Assembly: GCF_034387475.1 (NCBI RefSeq)
Contig: NZ_JAXCIL010000002.1
Coordinates: 496,001-560,000, forward strand
DNA length: 64,000 bases
From: Pseudomonas sp. Teo4
GTDB taxonomy: Bacteria > Pseudomonadota > Gammaproteobacteria > Pseudomonadales > Pseudomonadaceae
Direction of reading: 5' to 3'
Numbering within the stretch: the stretch's first letter is position 1; the number at the start of each line of letters is the position of its first letter. Below, one piece after another: positions 8,026 to 17,182 of this stretch. Under the pieces are notes generated by a model. That model made no database searches. It was given only the letters and a program-made list of their open reading frames with translations, and was not told the origin of the DNA. Made by a program: the position numbers and the translations under genes.

Positions 8026-9766
8026 ACGGCGCCGCACCATCCTTGACGACCAGGATGTCTTCCATGATCAGGTACTGCAGGTCCGAGCCGAAGAACATGT
8101 TCAAGGCATCGGTCGGCGAGCAGATCATGGGTTCGCCACGACGGTTCAACGAGGTGTTGAGCGACACACCGTTTCCGGTCAGGTCTTCCAGCGCCTTCAT
8201 CATGTCGTAGTAACGCGGGTTGTACTCGCGCTTGAGCACCTGGGCACGGGAGGTACCGTCCTCGTGGACCACTTCCGGTACACGGGTCTTCCACTCTTCA
8301 GCCACTTCGAAGGTGAAGGTCATGAACGGCGCCGGGTGATCGACCTTGATCATCTGCGGGGCGACGGTGTCGAGCATCGACGGGCAGAAAGGTCTCCAGC
8401 GTTCGCGGAACTTGATCTGCTCGTTGATACGGTTGGCCACGCCCGGCACGCTTGGGCAGCCGATGATGGAACGACCACCCAGGGCGCGCGGACCGAACTC
8501 CATGCGGCCCTGGAACCAGGCCACCGGGTTGCCGTCGACCATGATCTTGGCGATACGCTGCGGCATGTCGTCGAGCTTGCGCCACTGCGGCGCGTTCGGG
8601 TGACGGGCGCAGGCGGCGATCACGTCCTCGTTGGAGTACGACGGGCCGAGGTAGACGTGCTCCATCTTCTCCACCGGTACGCCACGGGCGTGGGAGACGT
8701 AAGCTGCGGCGCCAACGGCGGTACCGGCGTCACCGGAGGCCGGCTGGACGAACAGTTCCTTGACGTCGGAGCGGGCGATGATCTTCTGGTTGAGCTTGAC
8801 GTTCAGCGCGCAGCCGCCGGCGAAGGCCAGCTTGCCGGTCTGCTTGAGGGTGTCGCCCAGGTAGTGGTCGATCATCTGCAGGGCGATCTTCTCGAACAGC
8901 GCCTGCATGCTGGCTGCGTAGTGGATGTACGGCTCGTCGGCGATGTCGCCTTCGCGCTTCGGACCCAGCCACTCGATGAGCTTCGGCGAGAAGTAGAAGC
9001 CCTTGCCCTTCTCTTTATAGCGGCGCAGGCCGATGACGTTGGCGTACTCGGTGTTGATCACCAGTTCGCCATTCTCGAAGCTGGCCAGACGGGAGAAGTC
9101 GTACTTGCTGGCATCGCCATACGGCGCCATGCCCATGACCTTGAACTCGCCGTCGAGCATTTCGAAACCGAGGAATTCGGTGATTGCACCGTACAAGCCA
9201 CCCAGCGAGTCCGGATCGAAGAATTCCTTGATCTTGTGGATCTTGCCGTTTTCGCCGTAGCCAAAGAAGGTGGTGGCGTACTCACCCTTGCCGTCGATGC
9301 CGAGGATCGCGGTTTTTTCCTTGAAGCCCGAGCAGTGGTAGGCGCTGGAGGCGTGAGCCAGGTGGTGCTCGACCGGCTCGATCTTGACCTTTTTCGGGTC
9401 GAAGCCCAGTTGCTCCAGGCACCAGACGATCTTCTTGCGGTAGCGCTTGTAGCGACGGTTGCCCATCAGGATCGCGTCGAGGGCGCGGTCCGGGGCGTAC
9501 CAGTAGCGCTTGGCATAGTGCCAGCGGGCCTTGCCGAACAGGCTGATCGGCGCGAACGGAATGGCTACTACGTCCACGTCGGACGGTTTGATGCCAGCCT
9601 GCTCCAGGCAGAACTTCGCCGACTCGTAGGGCATGCGGTTCTTCGCATGCTTGTCACGCACGAAGCGCTCTTCTTCGGCGGCGGCAATCAGTTTGCCGTC
9701 GATGTACAGGGCCGCGGAAGGGTCATGGCTAAGGGCGCCGGACAGGCCAAGAATCGTCAATGCCAA
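8009..9766 (-). CDS. O-carbamoyltransferase, NodU/CmcH/TobZ family (WapO-like)
   Basis: 585 residues, read from a TTG codon at 9766 with GAGG about ten bases upstream. The N-terminal Kae1-like domain begins ILGLSGALSHDPSAALY and holds the metal-binding VEHHLAHASSAY motif. The C-terminal YrdC-like part includes WFQGRMEFGPRALGGRSIIG and SLNTSLNRRGEPM, both family signatures. These enzymes use carbamoyl phosphate and ATP to carbamoylate a hydroxyl. In P. aeruginosa the equivalent gene of the LPS core cluster is reported to carbamoylate the second heptose. It is the first gene of the seven-gene minus-strand operon, so the promoter probably lies between 9767 and the REP pair at 9875. Confidence 0.88.
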   Translation of the reverse strand: MALTILGLSGALSHDPSAALYIDGKLIAAAEEERFVRDKHAKNRMPYESAKFCLEQAGIKPSDVDVVAIPFAPISLFGKARWHYAKRYWYAPDRALDAILMGNRRYKRYRKKIVWCLEQLGFDPKKVKIEPVEHHLAHASSAYHCSGFKEKTAILGIDGKGEYATTFFGYGENGKIHKIKEFFDPDSLGGLYGAITEFLGFEMLDGEFKVMGMAPYGDASKYDFSRLASFENGELVINTEYANVIGLRRYKEKGKGFYFSPKLIEWLGPKREGDIADEPYIHYAASMQALFEKIALQMIDHYLGDTLKQTGKLAFAGGCALNVKLNQKIIARSDVKELFVQPASGDAGTAVGAAAYVSHARGVPVEKMEHVYLGPSYSNEDVIAACARHPNAPQWRKLDDMPQRIAKIMVDGNPVAWFQGRMEFGPRALGGRSIIGCPSVPGVANRINEQIKFRERWRPFCPSMLDTVAPQMIKVDHPAPFMTFTFEVAEEWKTRVPEVVHEDGTSRAQVLKREYNPRYYDMMKALEDLTGNGVSLNTSLNRRGEPMICSPTDALNMFFGSDLQYLIMEDILVVKDGAAPYDQPL

Positions 9767-9874
9767 GGGACTAGCCTCTTCATTCGGTAGAGATGCGCCA
9801 GCGGCCTCGTGGGCGGGTGGCGGCTAAAGGGCGGGATTATAACGCAAACCTGTGCGCAAAGCGGCAACCTGTAA

Positions 9875-9968
9875 GGCCCCATCGCCGGCAAGCCGGCTCC
9901 CACATGGACCACGCCGCTCTCAAGATATCTGCAATACCTGTGGGAGCCGGCTTGCCGGCGATGGGGCC
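9875..9968. repeat. Inverted pair of type A REP elements
   Basis: Two 30-base arms, 9875-9904 and 9939-9968, are perfect reverse complements separated by 34 bases. Each arm contains the smaller palindrome GCCGGCAAGCCGGC and ends in TCCCACA. The same arm sequence recurs at 23048 and 50077 with single changes. This matches the REP elements known from P. putida. The pair lies between the divergent start of the LPS operon and the end of rlmJ. Confidence 0.9.
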
Positions 9969-9985
9969 AGTACAAACAACGGTTA

Positions 9986-10822
9986 TTACTCGGCGATCAG
10001 CCAGTCCATGCGGAAGCTGCCTGCGGTCTGCGCCAGCTCCTTGGCCAGACAGGGCAGCAGCTCCTTGAGTTCTTCTTCCAGCCCCCAAGGCGGGTTGGCG
10101 ATGGCCAGCCCAGAGCCGTTGAGCCCCTGCGGGCTGTCCTGGTGATGCACATACAGCTCCACCCGCAACAGCTTAGGCGCGCCGGTGCTGGTCAGGTCCT
10201 GGTAGAAGCGGGTCAGCGAGCGCTGGTCCTTGATCGGATACCAGATGGCCGCCACGGTCTGGCGCATGCGACTAATCGCCTCTTTCATCGCCACGGTGCA
10301 ACGCTTGAGTTCGTCGGCCTGCTCGAAAGGCGGGTCGATCAGCATGATGGCGCGCTTTTCCTGCACTGGCAGCAGCGCCCGCGGCACATGCCAACCCTCG
10401 CCCAGGTGCACGACCACACGTGGGTCCTTCTTCATGTTCTCTTTGAGCAGCGGGCCGTCTTCAGGGTGCTTTTCGTTGAGCAGCGCACGGTCCTGCTGGC
10501 GCATCAGGCGCCGAGCCAGCTCTGGAGAGCCGGGGTAGTAACGCAACTCGCCATCGGCATTTAGGCGTTTGATGATGCGCAGGTAATCACCGGCCATTTC
10601 CGGCAGGTCGTCGCGATTCCACAGGCGGGCGACACCTTCAAGGTACTCGCCGGTGCGAGTGGCCTGGTCGCCCTGCAGGTCGTACAGCCCAAGGCCGGCA
10701 TGGGTGTCGATATAGGCGAACGGCTGCTCCTTGCGCGACATCAGGGCGATGAGGCGGGTCAGCACGATGTGTTTGAGGACGTCGGCGTGGTTGCCGGCGT
10801 GGAAGGCGTGACGATAGTTCAT
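9986..10822 (-). CDS. rlmJ: 23S rRNA (adenine(2030)-N(6))-methyltransferase RlmJ
   Basis: 278 residues from ATG 10822, with AGGAG seven bases upstream. The N-terminus MNYRHAFHAGNHADVLKH is the near-invariant start of RlmJ (YhiR). The SAM-dependent catalytic motif is DPPF (IMLIDPPFEQADELKR, about residue 165), and FAYIDTHAGLGLYDL is the first part of the SAM site. RlmJ methylates A2030 of 23S rRNA before ribosome assembly. The length matches the E. coli enzyme (280). It looks monocistronic: a REP pair lies downstream and an oppositely oriented orphan gene upstream. Confidence 0.95.
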   Translation of the reverse strand: MNYRHAFHAGNHADVLKHIVLTRLIALMSRKEQPFAYIDTHAGLGLYDLQGDQATRTGEYLEGVARLWNRDDLPEMAGDYLRIIKRLNADGELRYYPGSPELARRLMRQQDRALLNEKHPEDGPLLKENMKKDPRVVVHLGEGWHVPRALLPVQEKRAIMLIDPPFEQADELKRCTVAMKEAISRMRQTVAAIWYPIKDQRSLTRFYQDLTSTGAPKLLRVELYVHHQDSPQGLNGSGLAIANPPWGLEEELKELLPCLAKELAQTAGSFRMDWLIAE

Positions 10823-10975
10823 GGCAACTCCTGCGGGGGCGGCAAGTTTAACCTGTCACGCAAGCGGAGTCAGTTACGACGGTCGGTCAGCACCGACACA
10901 GGTGCAGGAATGTATTCCAGATACCTCCCCTCCTGCACAATCCAGACACTCATGCCTCCCATCAATCAGGAGCAC

Positions 10976-11242
10976 ATGAGCATGAAAGCCTCCATCAATA
11001 TCGACAAGACCGCTGCCACCCCCAAGCTGTTCGGCACCCTCGGCGTCATCAACAAGCCCTACACCGCTGCCGTGGCGTTGACTGGCCCTGACGACAGAAC
11101 CGACAACTTCGTTGTGCCGGACACCGGCACCGACCAATGGGAGTTCAAGCTGACAAACTGCCCTCCCGGGGAGTACGAAGCGCTGATCCACTCGTTGCAA
11201 ACCGGCGCGTTCGAAAGCACACGCCTGAGCTTCACGCTGTAA
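10976..11242 (+). CDS. Hypothetical protein, 88 residues
   Basis: ATG 10976 or ATG 10982 can be the start. AGGAG ends three bases before the first and nine before the second, so 10982 may be the real one. The product is a soluble, mostly beta-type protein with no signal peptide, no Cys pair and no motif I recognise. The segment KLFGTLGVINKPYTAAVALTGPDDRTDNF and the ending GEYEALIHSLQTGAFESTRLSFTL suggest a small beta-sandwich. Codon choice is like that of the neighbours. It is alone between rlmJ and putP and ends at a strong hairpin shared with putP. No function can be assigned. Confidence 0.65.
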   Translation: MSMKASINIDKTAATPKLFGTLGVINKPYTAAVALTGPDDRTDNFVVPDTGTDQWEFKLTNCPPGEYEALIHSLQTGAFESTRLSFTL

Positions 11243-11248
11243 TGCGCA

Positions 11249-11288
11249 CCGCCGCTGCCCAAGCGACTCATTGCTCGGGCAGCGGCGG
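11249..11288. terminator. Bidirectional terminator hairpin between orphan gene and putP
   Basis: Twelve-base perfect stem CCGCCGCTGCCC (11249-11260) with its complement at 11277-11288, and a 16-base loop that can form three more pairs. It lies between two converging genes. There is no clear T-run on either side. Confidence 0.65.
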
Positions 11289-11300
11289 GCTCAACAGGTT

Positions 11301-12779
11301 TTACTTGCCAGCGTGATAAGCCGCGTCAGCCTTCTCGAAGCAGGCAACCATGCTCTTCGACGGGCTGCTCAGCTTGCTCACCAGGACGATGGCGATGGTG
11401 GCGAACAGGAAGCCTGGGATGATTTCGTACAGGCCAAGGCCGACATAGTTCTTCCACAGGATCACGGTTAGCGCACCGACCACGATGCCCGCCAGCGCGC
11501 CGTTACGGGTCATGCCTTTCCACAGTACGGAAATCAGCACAACCGGCCCGAACGCGGCACCGAAGCCTGCCCAGGCGTACGCCACCAGGCCCAGCACGCG
11601 GTTTTCCGGGTTGGACGCCATCGCGATAGCGATCAAGGCCACGGCCAGCACCATCAGGCGACCTACCCAGACCAGCTCTTTCTGGGAGGCGTTCTTACGC
11701 AGGAACGACTTGTAAAAGTCTTCGGTCAGCGCACTGGAGCACACCAGCAGCTGGCAGCTCAAGGTGCTCATCACCGCAGCCAGAATGGCCGACAGCAGCA
11801 CACCGGCAATCCACGGGTTGAACAGGATCTTGGCCAGCTCGATGAACACACGCTCGTGGTTTTCGGTGACCGGGCCTGCAACCTCAGGGTGAGCCGAGAA
11901 GTAGGCGATGCCGAAGAAGCCAACCGCGCAGGTACCGGCCAGGCACAGGATCATCCAGGTCATGGAAATGCGACGGGCGTTGGCGATCGACTTGACCGAA
12001 TCGGCGGCCATGAAGCGCGCCAGGATGTGCGGCTGACCAAAGTAACCCAGACCCCAGCCCATCAGCGAGATGATGCCGATGAAGGTCGCACCACGGAACA
12101 TGTCGAAGTTCGCTGGGTTCTGCGCCTCGATGGCCAGGAAGGTGGTGTCGAAGCCGCCAGTGGAAATCAGCACGATGATCGGGGTGAGGATCAGCGCGAA
12201 GATCATCAGCGAGGCCTGCACGGTGTCGGTCCAGCTCACAGCCAGGAAGCCACCGACGAAGGTGTAGGCGATGGTAGCCGCGGCGCCGGCCCACAGGGCA
12301 GTCTCGTAGGACATGCCGAAGGTGCTTTCGAACAGACGGGCACCGGCAACGATGCCGGAGGCGCAATAGATGGTGAAGAACACCAGGATGACGATGGCCG
12401 AGATGATCCGCAGCAGGCCGCTGTTGTCCTCGAAACGGCTGGAGAAGTAGTCCGGCAGCGTCAGTGCATCACCGTTGTACTCGGTCTGCACACGCAGACG
12501 GCCGGCGACGAACAGCCAGTTGAGGTAGGCACCGACCGTCAGGCCAATGGCGATCCAGGCTTCGGAAAGGCCGGAGAAGTAGATGGCGCCCGGCAGGCCC
12601 ATCAGCAGCCAGCCGCTCATGTCGGAAGCACCGGCGGAAAGCGCGGTGACCACGCTGCCCAGGCTACGACCGCCGAGGATGTAGTCGGAAAGGTTCTTGG
12701 TGGAGCGATAGGCGGCGAAGCCGATCAGCACCATTGCCGCGATGTAGATCACAAAAGTGATCGTTAGTGGATTGCCCAT
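11301..12779 (-). CDS. putP: Sodium/proline symporter PutP
   Basis: 492 residues and about 13 membrane helices, like E. coli PutP (502). The N-terminus MGNPLTITFVIYIAAMVLIG and the loop LSDYILGGRSLGSVVTALSAGASDMSGWLLMGLPG are the sodium and proline binding part of the SSS family. PutP imports proline with sodium across the inner membrane. It is transcribed away from putA over a 356-base control region with seven PutA operator hexamers, so proline should induce it through release of PutA from DNA. The start has CAGGG about eight bases upstream. Confidence 0.96.
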   Translation of the reverse strand: MGNPLTITFVIYIAAMVLIGFAAYRSTKNLSDYILGGRSLGSVVTALSAGASDMSGWLLMGLPGAIYFSGLSEAWIAIGLTVGAYLNWLFVAGRLRVQTEYNGDALTLPDYFSSRFEDNSGLLRIISAIVILVFFTIYCASGIVAGARLFESTFGMSYETALWAGAAATIAYTFVGGFLAVSWTDTVQASLMIFALILTPIIVLISTGGFDTTFLAIEAQNPANFDMFRGATFIGIISLMGWGLGYFGQPHILARFMAADSVKSIANARRISMTWMILCLAGTCAVGFFGIAYFSAHPEVAGPVTENHERVFIELAKILFNPWIAGVLLSAILAAVMSTLSCQLLVCSSALTEDFYKSFLRKNASQKELVWVGRLMVLAVALIAIAMASNPENRVLGLVAYAWAGFGAAFGPVVLISVLWKGMTRNGALAGIVVGALTVILWKNYVGLGLYEIIPGFLFATIAIVLVSKLSSPSKSMVACFEKADAAYHAGK

Positions 12780-13135
12780 GCGTGTGCCCTGGCGTTTGTT
12801 TTTATCTCATGCACAACCGCAGCAAGACGGTTGCACCCAGGCGGCGCATCCTATGCAACAACGCAAACAGGGTGCAACCATTTTTCATATGCAAGTTGCA
12901 CCTTCACGTGCATTTTCAGGCAAAGTCGATTTTTTGCTTCCTTTTGGAGCAAAACCGCCATTTTTCAGAAGAAAACGCACCATTAACGTCCCTTTTCCGA
13001 TTGTGGATAACCCTGTCGGACGAGTTGCACCTTTTCCGGTAAAAATTCGGGTTGCACCTGGTTGCACCCGAAAACGCCTACAGATACTCTTGGCATCAGC
13101 TTAGGCCACAGCCGTGGCAATAACGAGGATAAGAA
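12780..13135. promoter_or_regulatory. putP-putA divergent control region with seven PutA operator hexamers
   Basis: The hexamer GTTGCA, the known DNA target of the PutA ribbon-helix-helix domain in E. coli, occurs seven times here: forward at 12830, 12895, 13024, 13051 and 13061, and reverse (TGCAAC) at 12854 and 12873. Most copies extend to GTTGCACC. The copies at 13051 and 13061 are ten bases apart, one helical turn. Four sites lie near putP and three near putA. PutA should repress both genes when proline is absent. The region is AT-richer than its surroundings between about 12880 and 13050 and encodes no protein that I can support. Confidence 0.85.
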
Positions 13136-16100
13136 ATGGCGACGACCACCCTTGGGGTCAAACTCGACGACCCGACCCGTGAGCGACTCAAAGCAGCTGC
13201 GCAGTCCATCGACCGCACGCCGCACTGGTTGATCAAGCAAGCGATCTTCAACTATCTGGAGAAGCTCGAGGGTGGTGCCACCCTGACCGAACTCAACGGT
13301 CATGCCAGCAACCTGGTTGACGAGGCTGGCGAAGTCCAGCCTGACCACGTTCACCAATGCTTCCTCGAATTCGCCGAGAGCATCCTGCCGCAGTCGGTGC
13401 TGCGCTCGGCCATCACTGCCGCCTATCGCCGCCCAGAGCAGGAAGTCATTCCGATGCTGCTGGAACAGGCACGCCTGAGTGCCGCGCAGGCCGAGGCCAC
13501 CAACAAGATGGCCGCCGGCATTGCTGAGAAGCTGCGTAACCAGAAGAGCGCTGGCGGCCGTGCAGGCATCGTCCAGGGCCTGCTGCAGGAGTTCTCGCTG
13601 TCGTCCCAGGAAGGCGTGGCGCTGATGTGCCTGGCCGAGGCCCTGCTGCGCATTCCCGATAAAGGCACCCGTGACGCGCTGATCCGCGACAAGATCAGCA
13701 CCGGCAACTGGCAGCCGCACCTGGGCAACAGCCCGTCGCTGTTCGTCAACGCCGCCACCTGGGGCCTGCTGCTGACCGGCAAGCTGGTCTCGACCCATAA
13801 CGAATCCGGCCTGACCTCGTCGCTCACCCGCATCATCGGCAAGAGCGGCGAACCGATGATCCGCAAGGGCGTCGACATGGCCATGCGCCTGATGGGCGAG
13901 CAGTTCGTCACCGGCGAAACCATCGCCGAAGCCCTGGCCAACGCCAGCCGCTTCGAGTCCAAAGGCTTCCGCTACTCCTACGACATGCTCGGCGAAGCCG
14001 CACTGACCGAGCATGACGCGCAGAAATACCTGGCGTCCTACGAACAGGCGATCCACTCGATCGGCAAAGCCTCCCATGGCCGCGGCATCTATGAAGGCCC
14101 GGGCATCTCCATCAAGCTGTCGGCCCTGCACCCGCGCTACAGCCGCGCCCAGTACGAGCGCGTGATGGAAGAGCTGTACCCGCGCCTGCTGTCGCTGACC
14201 CTGCTGGCCAAGCAGTACGACATCGGCCTGAACATCGACGCCGAAGAAGCCGACCGCCTCGAACTGTCCCTCGACCTGCTCGAGCGCCTGTGCTTCGAGC
14301 CGTCGCTGGCCGGCTGGAACGGCATCGGTTTCGTTATTCAGGCTTACCAGAAGCGCTGCCCGTACGTGATCGACTACGTCATCGACCTGGCCAAGCGCAG
14401 CCGTCATCGCCTGATGATCCGCCTGGTGAAAGGCGCGTACTGGGACAGCGAGATCAAGCGCGCCCAAGTGGAAGGCCTGGAAGGCTACCCGGTCTACACC
14501 CGCAAGGTGTACACCGACGTTTCCTACATTGCCTGTGCGCGCAAGCTGCTGTCGGTACCGGAAGCCATCTACCCGCAGTTCGCCACCCACAACGCCCACA
14601 CCTTGTCGGCCATCTACCACATCGCCGGCCAGAACTATTACCCAGGCCAGTACGAGTTCCAGTGCCTGCACGGCATGGGCGAACCGCTGTACGAGCAAGT
14701 GGTCGGTAAAGTCTCCGAAGGTAAACTGAACCGCCCGTGCCGCGTCTACGCGCCGGTTGGCACCCACGAAACCCTGCTGGCCTACCTGGTACGCCGCCTG
14801 CTGGAAAACGGCGCCAACACCTCGTTCGTCAACCGTATCGCCGACCACTCGATCTCCATCCAGGAACTGGTCGCCGACCCGGTCGCCAGCATCGAGCGCA
14901 TGGGCACCCAGGAAGGCAGCATCGGCCTGCCGCACCCACGCATTCCGCTGCCACGCGACCTGTACGGCAACGAGCGGGCCAACTCCGCCGGCATCGACAT
15001 GGCCAACGAACACCGCCTGGCGTCGCTGTCCTGCGCCATGCTGGCCACTGCCCATAACGACTGGAAGGCCACCCCGATGCTGGCCTGCGCTGCCAGTGAA
15101 GCTGCTGCCGTGCCAGTACTGAACCCGGCCGACCACCGTGACGTGGTTGGCCATGTTCAGGAAGCCACTGTCGCTGACGTCGACAACGCCATCCAGTGCG
15201 CGCTGAATGCCGCACCGATCTGGCAGGCCACCCCACCGGCCGAGCGTGCTGCGATCCTCGAGCGCACCGCCGACCTGATGGAAGCCGAGATCCAGCCGCT
15301 GATGGGCCTGCTCATCCGCGAAGCCGGCAAGACCTTCGCCAACGCCATCGCCGAAGTGCGCGAGGCTGTGGACTTCCTGCGCTACTACGCAGTACAGGCA
15401 CGCAACGACTTCAGCAACGACGCCCACCGCCCGCTGGGCCCGGTGGTGTGCATCAGCCCGTGGAACTTCCCGCTGGCGATCTTCTCCGGCCAGGTGGCCG
15501 CAGCCCTGGCTGCAGGCAACCCGGTGCTGGCCAAGCCTGCCGAGCAGACCCCGCTGATCGCCGCCCAGGCCGTACGCCTGCTGCTGGAAGCCGGTATTCC
15601 TGAAGGCGTTCTGCAACTGCTGCCGGGCCAAGGCGAAACCGTCGGTGCCGGCCTGGTGGGTGACGAGCGCGTCAAAGGCGTGATGTTCACCGGTTCCACC
15701 GAAGTCGCCCGCCTGCTGCAGCGCAACGTCGCTGGCCGTCTGGACAACCAGGGCCGCCCGATTCCGCTGATCGCCGAAACCGGTGGCCAGAACGCGATGA
15801 TCGTCGACTCCTCGGCACTGACCGAGCAGGTAGTGATCGACGTGGTTTCCTCGGCCTTCGATAGCGCCGGCCAGCGTTGCTCGGCACTGCGCGTGCTGTG
15901 CCTGCAGGAAGATTCCGCCGACCGCGTGATCGAAATGCTCAAGGGCGCCATGGCCGAAAGCCGCCTCGGCAACCCAGACCGCCTGGCCGTGGATATTGGC
16001 CCGGTGATCGACGCCGAAGCCAAGGCTGGCATCGAGAAGCACATTCAAGGCATGCGCGAGAAAGGCCGCTCGGTCTATCAAGTCGCCATTGCCAATGGTG

Positions 16101-17089
16101 ATGAGTGCAAGCGTGGCACCTTCGTCATGCCGACCCTGATCGAACTGGAGAGCTTCGACGAGCTCAAGCGCGAGATCTTCGGCCCGGTGCTGCACGTGGT
16201 GCGCTACAACCGCCGCAACCTGGACCAGCTGATCGAGCAGATCAACAACTCCGGCTACGGCCTGACCCTCGGCGTGCACACCCGCATCGACGAGACAATC
16301 GCCAAGGTGGTGGAAACCGCCAACGCCGGCAACATGTACGTTAACCGCAACATCGTCGGTGCCGTGGTGGGCGTGCAGCCATTCGGTGGTGAAGGCCTGT
16401 CCGGCACTGGCCCGAAAGCGGGCGGCCCGCTGTACCTGTACCGCCTGCTGTCGACCCGCCCGGCCGATGCCATTGCCCGTCACTTCCAGCAACAGGACGG
16501 CGAAGGCAAGCCAGACCGCGCCCTGCACGAGCAGCTGACCAAGCCGCTGCACAGCCTCAAGGGCTGGGCCGAGAGCAACCAGCTGAGCGAGTTGGCCGCC
16601 CTTTGCACGCAGTTCGCTGCCCAGTCGCAAAGCGGTATCGCCCGCCTGCTGCCAGGCCCGACCGGCGAGCGCAACAGCTACACCATCCTGCCGCGCGAGC
16701 ACGTGCTGTGCCTGGCGGATAATGAAGCTGATCTGCTGGCGCAACTGGCTGCGGTACTGGCGGTTGGCAGCTCGGCGGTGTTCCAGGATGGCGAACCGGC
16801 CAAGAGCCTGCGCGCCCGCCTGCCGAAAGAGCTGCAGGCCAAGGTCAAGCTGGTGGCGGACTGGAACAAGGACGAAGTGGCCTTCGATGCAGTTATCCAC
16901 CATGGCGACTCGGACCAACTGCGCCGCATCTGCCAGCAGGTGGCCAAGCGCGCCGGTGCGATCGTTGGCGTGCACGGGCTTTCCAGCGGGGATCACCAGA
17001 TTGCCCTGGAACGCCTGGTGATCGAGCGGGCGGTGAGTGTGAACACCGCTGCGGCTGGTGGTAACGCCAGCCTGATGACCATTGGCTGA
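13136..17089 (+). CDS. putA: Trifunctional proline dehydrogenase / P5C dehydrogenase / repressor PutA
   Basis: 1317 residues. Residues 1-50 (TTTLGVKLDDPTRERLK) form the ribbon-helix-helix DNA-binding domain, so this is the trifunctional type. Proline dehydrogenase spans roughly 190-560, with EGPGISIKLSALHPRY near 320 for FAD and substrate binding. P5C dehydrogenase spans about 640-1090, with AETGGQNAMIV (Glu near 880) and the catalytic Cys in SAGQRCSALR near 914. A further 200 residues complete the C-terminal domain. Proline is oxidised to P5C at the membrane and channelled to glutamate. The protein represses itself and putP through the GTTGCA sites upstream. A 12-base hairpin follows 18 bases after the stop. 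Confidence 0.97.
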   Translation: MATTTLGVKLDDPTRERLKAAAQSIDRTPHWLIKQAIFNYLEKLEGGATLTELNGHASNLVDEAGEVQPDHVHQCFLEFAESILPQSVLRSAITAAYRRPEQEVIPMLLEQARLSAAQAEATNKMAAGIAEKLRNQKSAGGRAGIVQGLLQEFSLSSQEGVALMCLAEALLRIPDKGTRDALIRDKISTGNWQPHLGNSPSLFVNAATWGLLLTGKLVSTHNESGLTSSLTRIIGKSGEPMIRKGVDMAMRLMGEQFVTGETIAEALANASRFESKGFRYSYDMLGEAALTEHDAQKYLASYEQAIHSIGKASHGRGIYEGPGISIKLSALHPRYSRAQYERVMEELYPRLLSLTLLAKQYDIGLNIDAEEADRLELSLDLLERLCFEPSLAGWNGIGFVIQAYQKRCPYVIDYVIDLAKRSRHRLMIRLVKGAYWDSEIKRAQVEGLEGYPVYTRKVYTDVSYIACARKLLSVPEAIYPQFATHNAHTLSAIYHIAGQNYYPGQYEFQCLHGMGEPLYEQVVGKVSEGKLNRPCRVYAPVGTHETLLAYLVRRLLENGANTSFVNRIADHSISIQELVADPVASIERMGTQEGSIGLPHPRIPLPRDLYGNERANSAGIDMANEHRLASLSCAMLATAHNDWKATPMLACAASEAAAVPVLNPADHRDVVGHVQEATVADVDNAIQCALNAAPIWQATPPAERAAILERTADLMEAEIQPLMGLLIREAGKTFANAIAEVREAVDFLRYYAVQARNDFSNDAHRPLGPVVCISPWNFPLAIFSGQVAAALAAGNPVLAKPAEQTPLIAAQAVRLLLEAGIPEGVLQLLPGQGETVGAGLVGDERVKGVMFTGSTEVARLLQRNVAGRLDNQGRPIPLIAETGGQNAMIVDSSALTEQVVIDVVSSAFDSAGQRCSALRVLCLQEDSADRVIEMLKGAMAESRLGNPDRLAVDIGPVIDAEAKAGIEKHIQGMREKGRSVYQVAIANGDECKRGTFVMPTLIELESFDELKREIFGPVLHVVRYNRRNLDQLIEQINNSGYGLTLGVHTRIDETIAKVVETANAGNMYVNRNIVGAVVGVQPFGGEGLSGTGPKAGGPLYLYRLLSTRPADAIARHFQQQDGEGKPDRALHEQLTKPLHSLKGWAESNQLSELAALCTQFAAQSQSGIARLLPGPTGERNSYTILPREHVLCLADNEADLLAQLAAVLAVGSSAVFQDGEPAKSLRARLPKELQAKVKLVADWNKDEVAFDAVIHHGDSDQLRRICQQVAKRAGAIVGVHGLSSGDHQIALERLVIERAVSVNTAAAGGNASLMTIG

Positions 17090-17107
17090 TTGAGATGATG
17101 TGAAAAA

Positions 17108-17139
17108 AAGAAGGAGAGCTTAGGCTCTCCTTCTTCATT
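17108..17139. terminator. Terminator after putA
   Basis: Perfect 12-base stem: AAGAAGGAGAGC (17108-17119), loop TTAG, complement 17124-17135, then a short T-rich tail. The run of seven A before it lets it also serve the converging minus-strand gene at 17183. Confidence 0.85.
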
Positions 17140-17182
17140 TCTGGCCAATGCAATCTCTTTGCTGGAGCGGCCATGAGGCAAA

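Noticed and set aside
8264..9790. A 508-codon plus-strand frame over the carbamoyltransferase gene
   Set aside because: Mirror of a real coding gene, low-complexity product, no supporting signals.
12983..16996. A 1337-codon open frame antisense to almost all of putA
   Set aside because: It is the complement of a high-GC coding gene. Its product is repetitive His/Gln/Ala/Val text without domains, and it has no promoter or ribosome site. The putA frame gives a full known protein.
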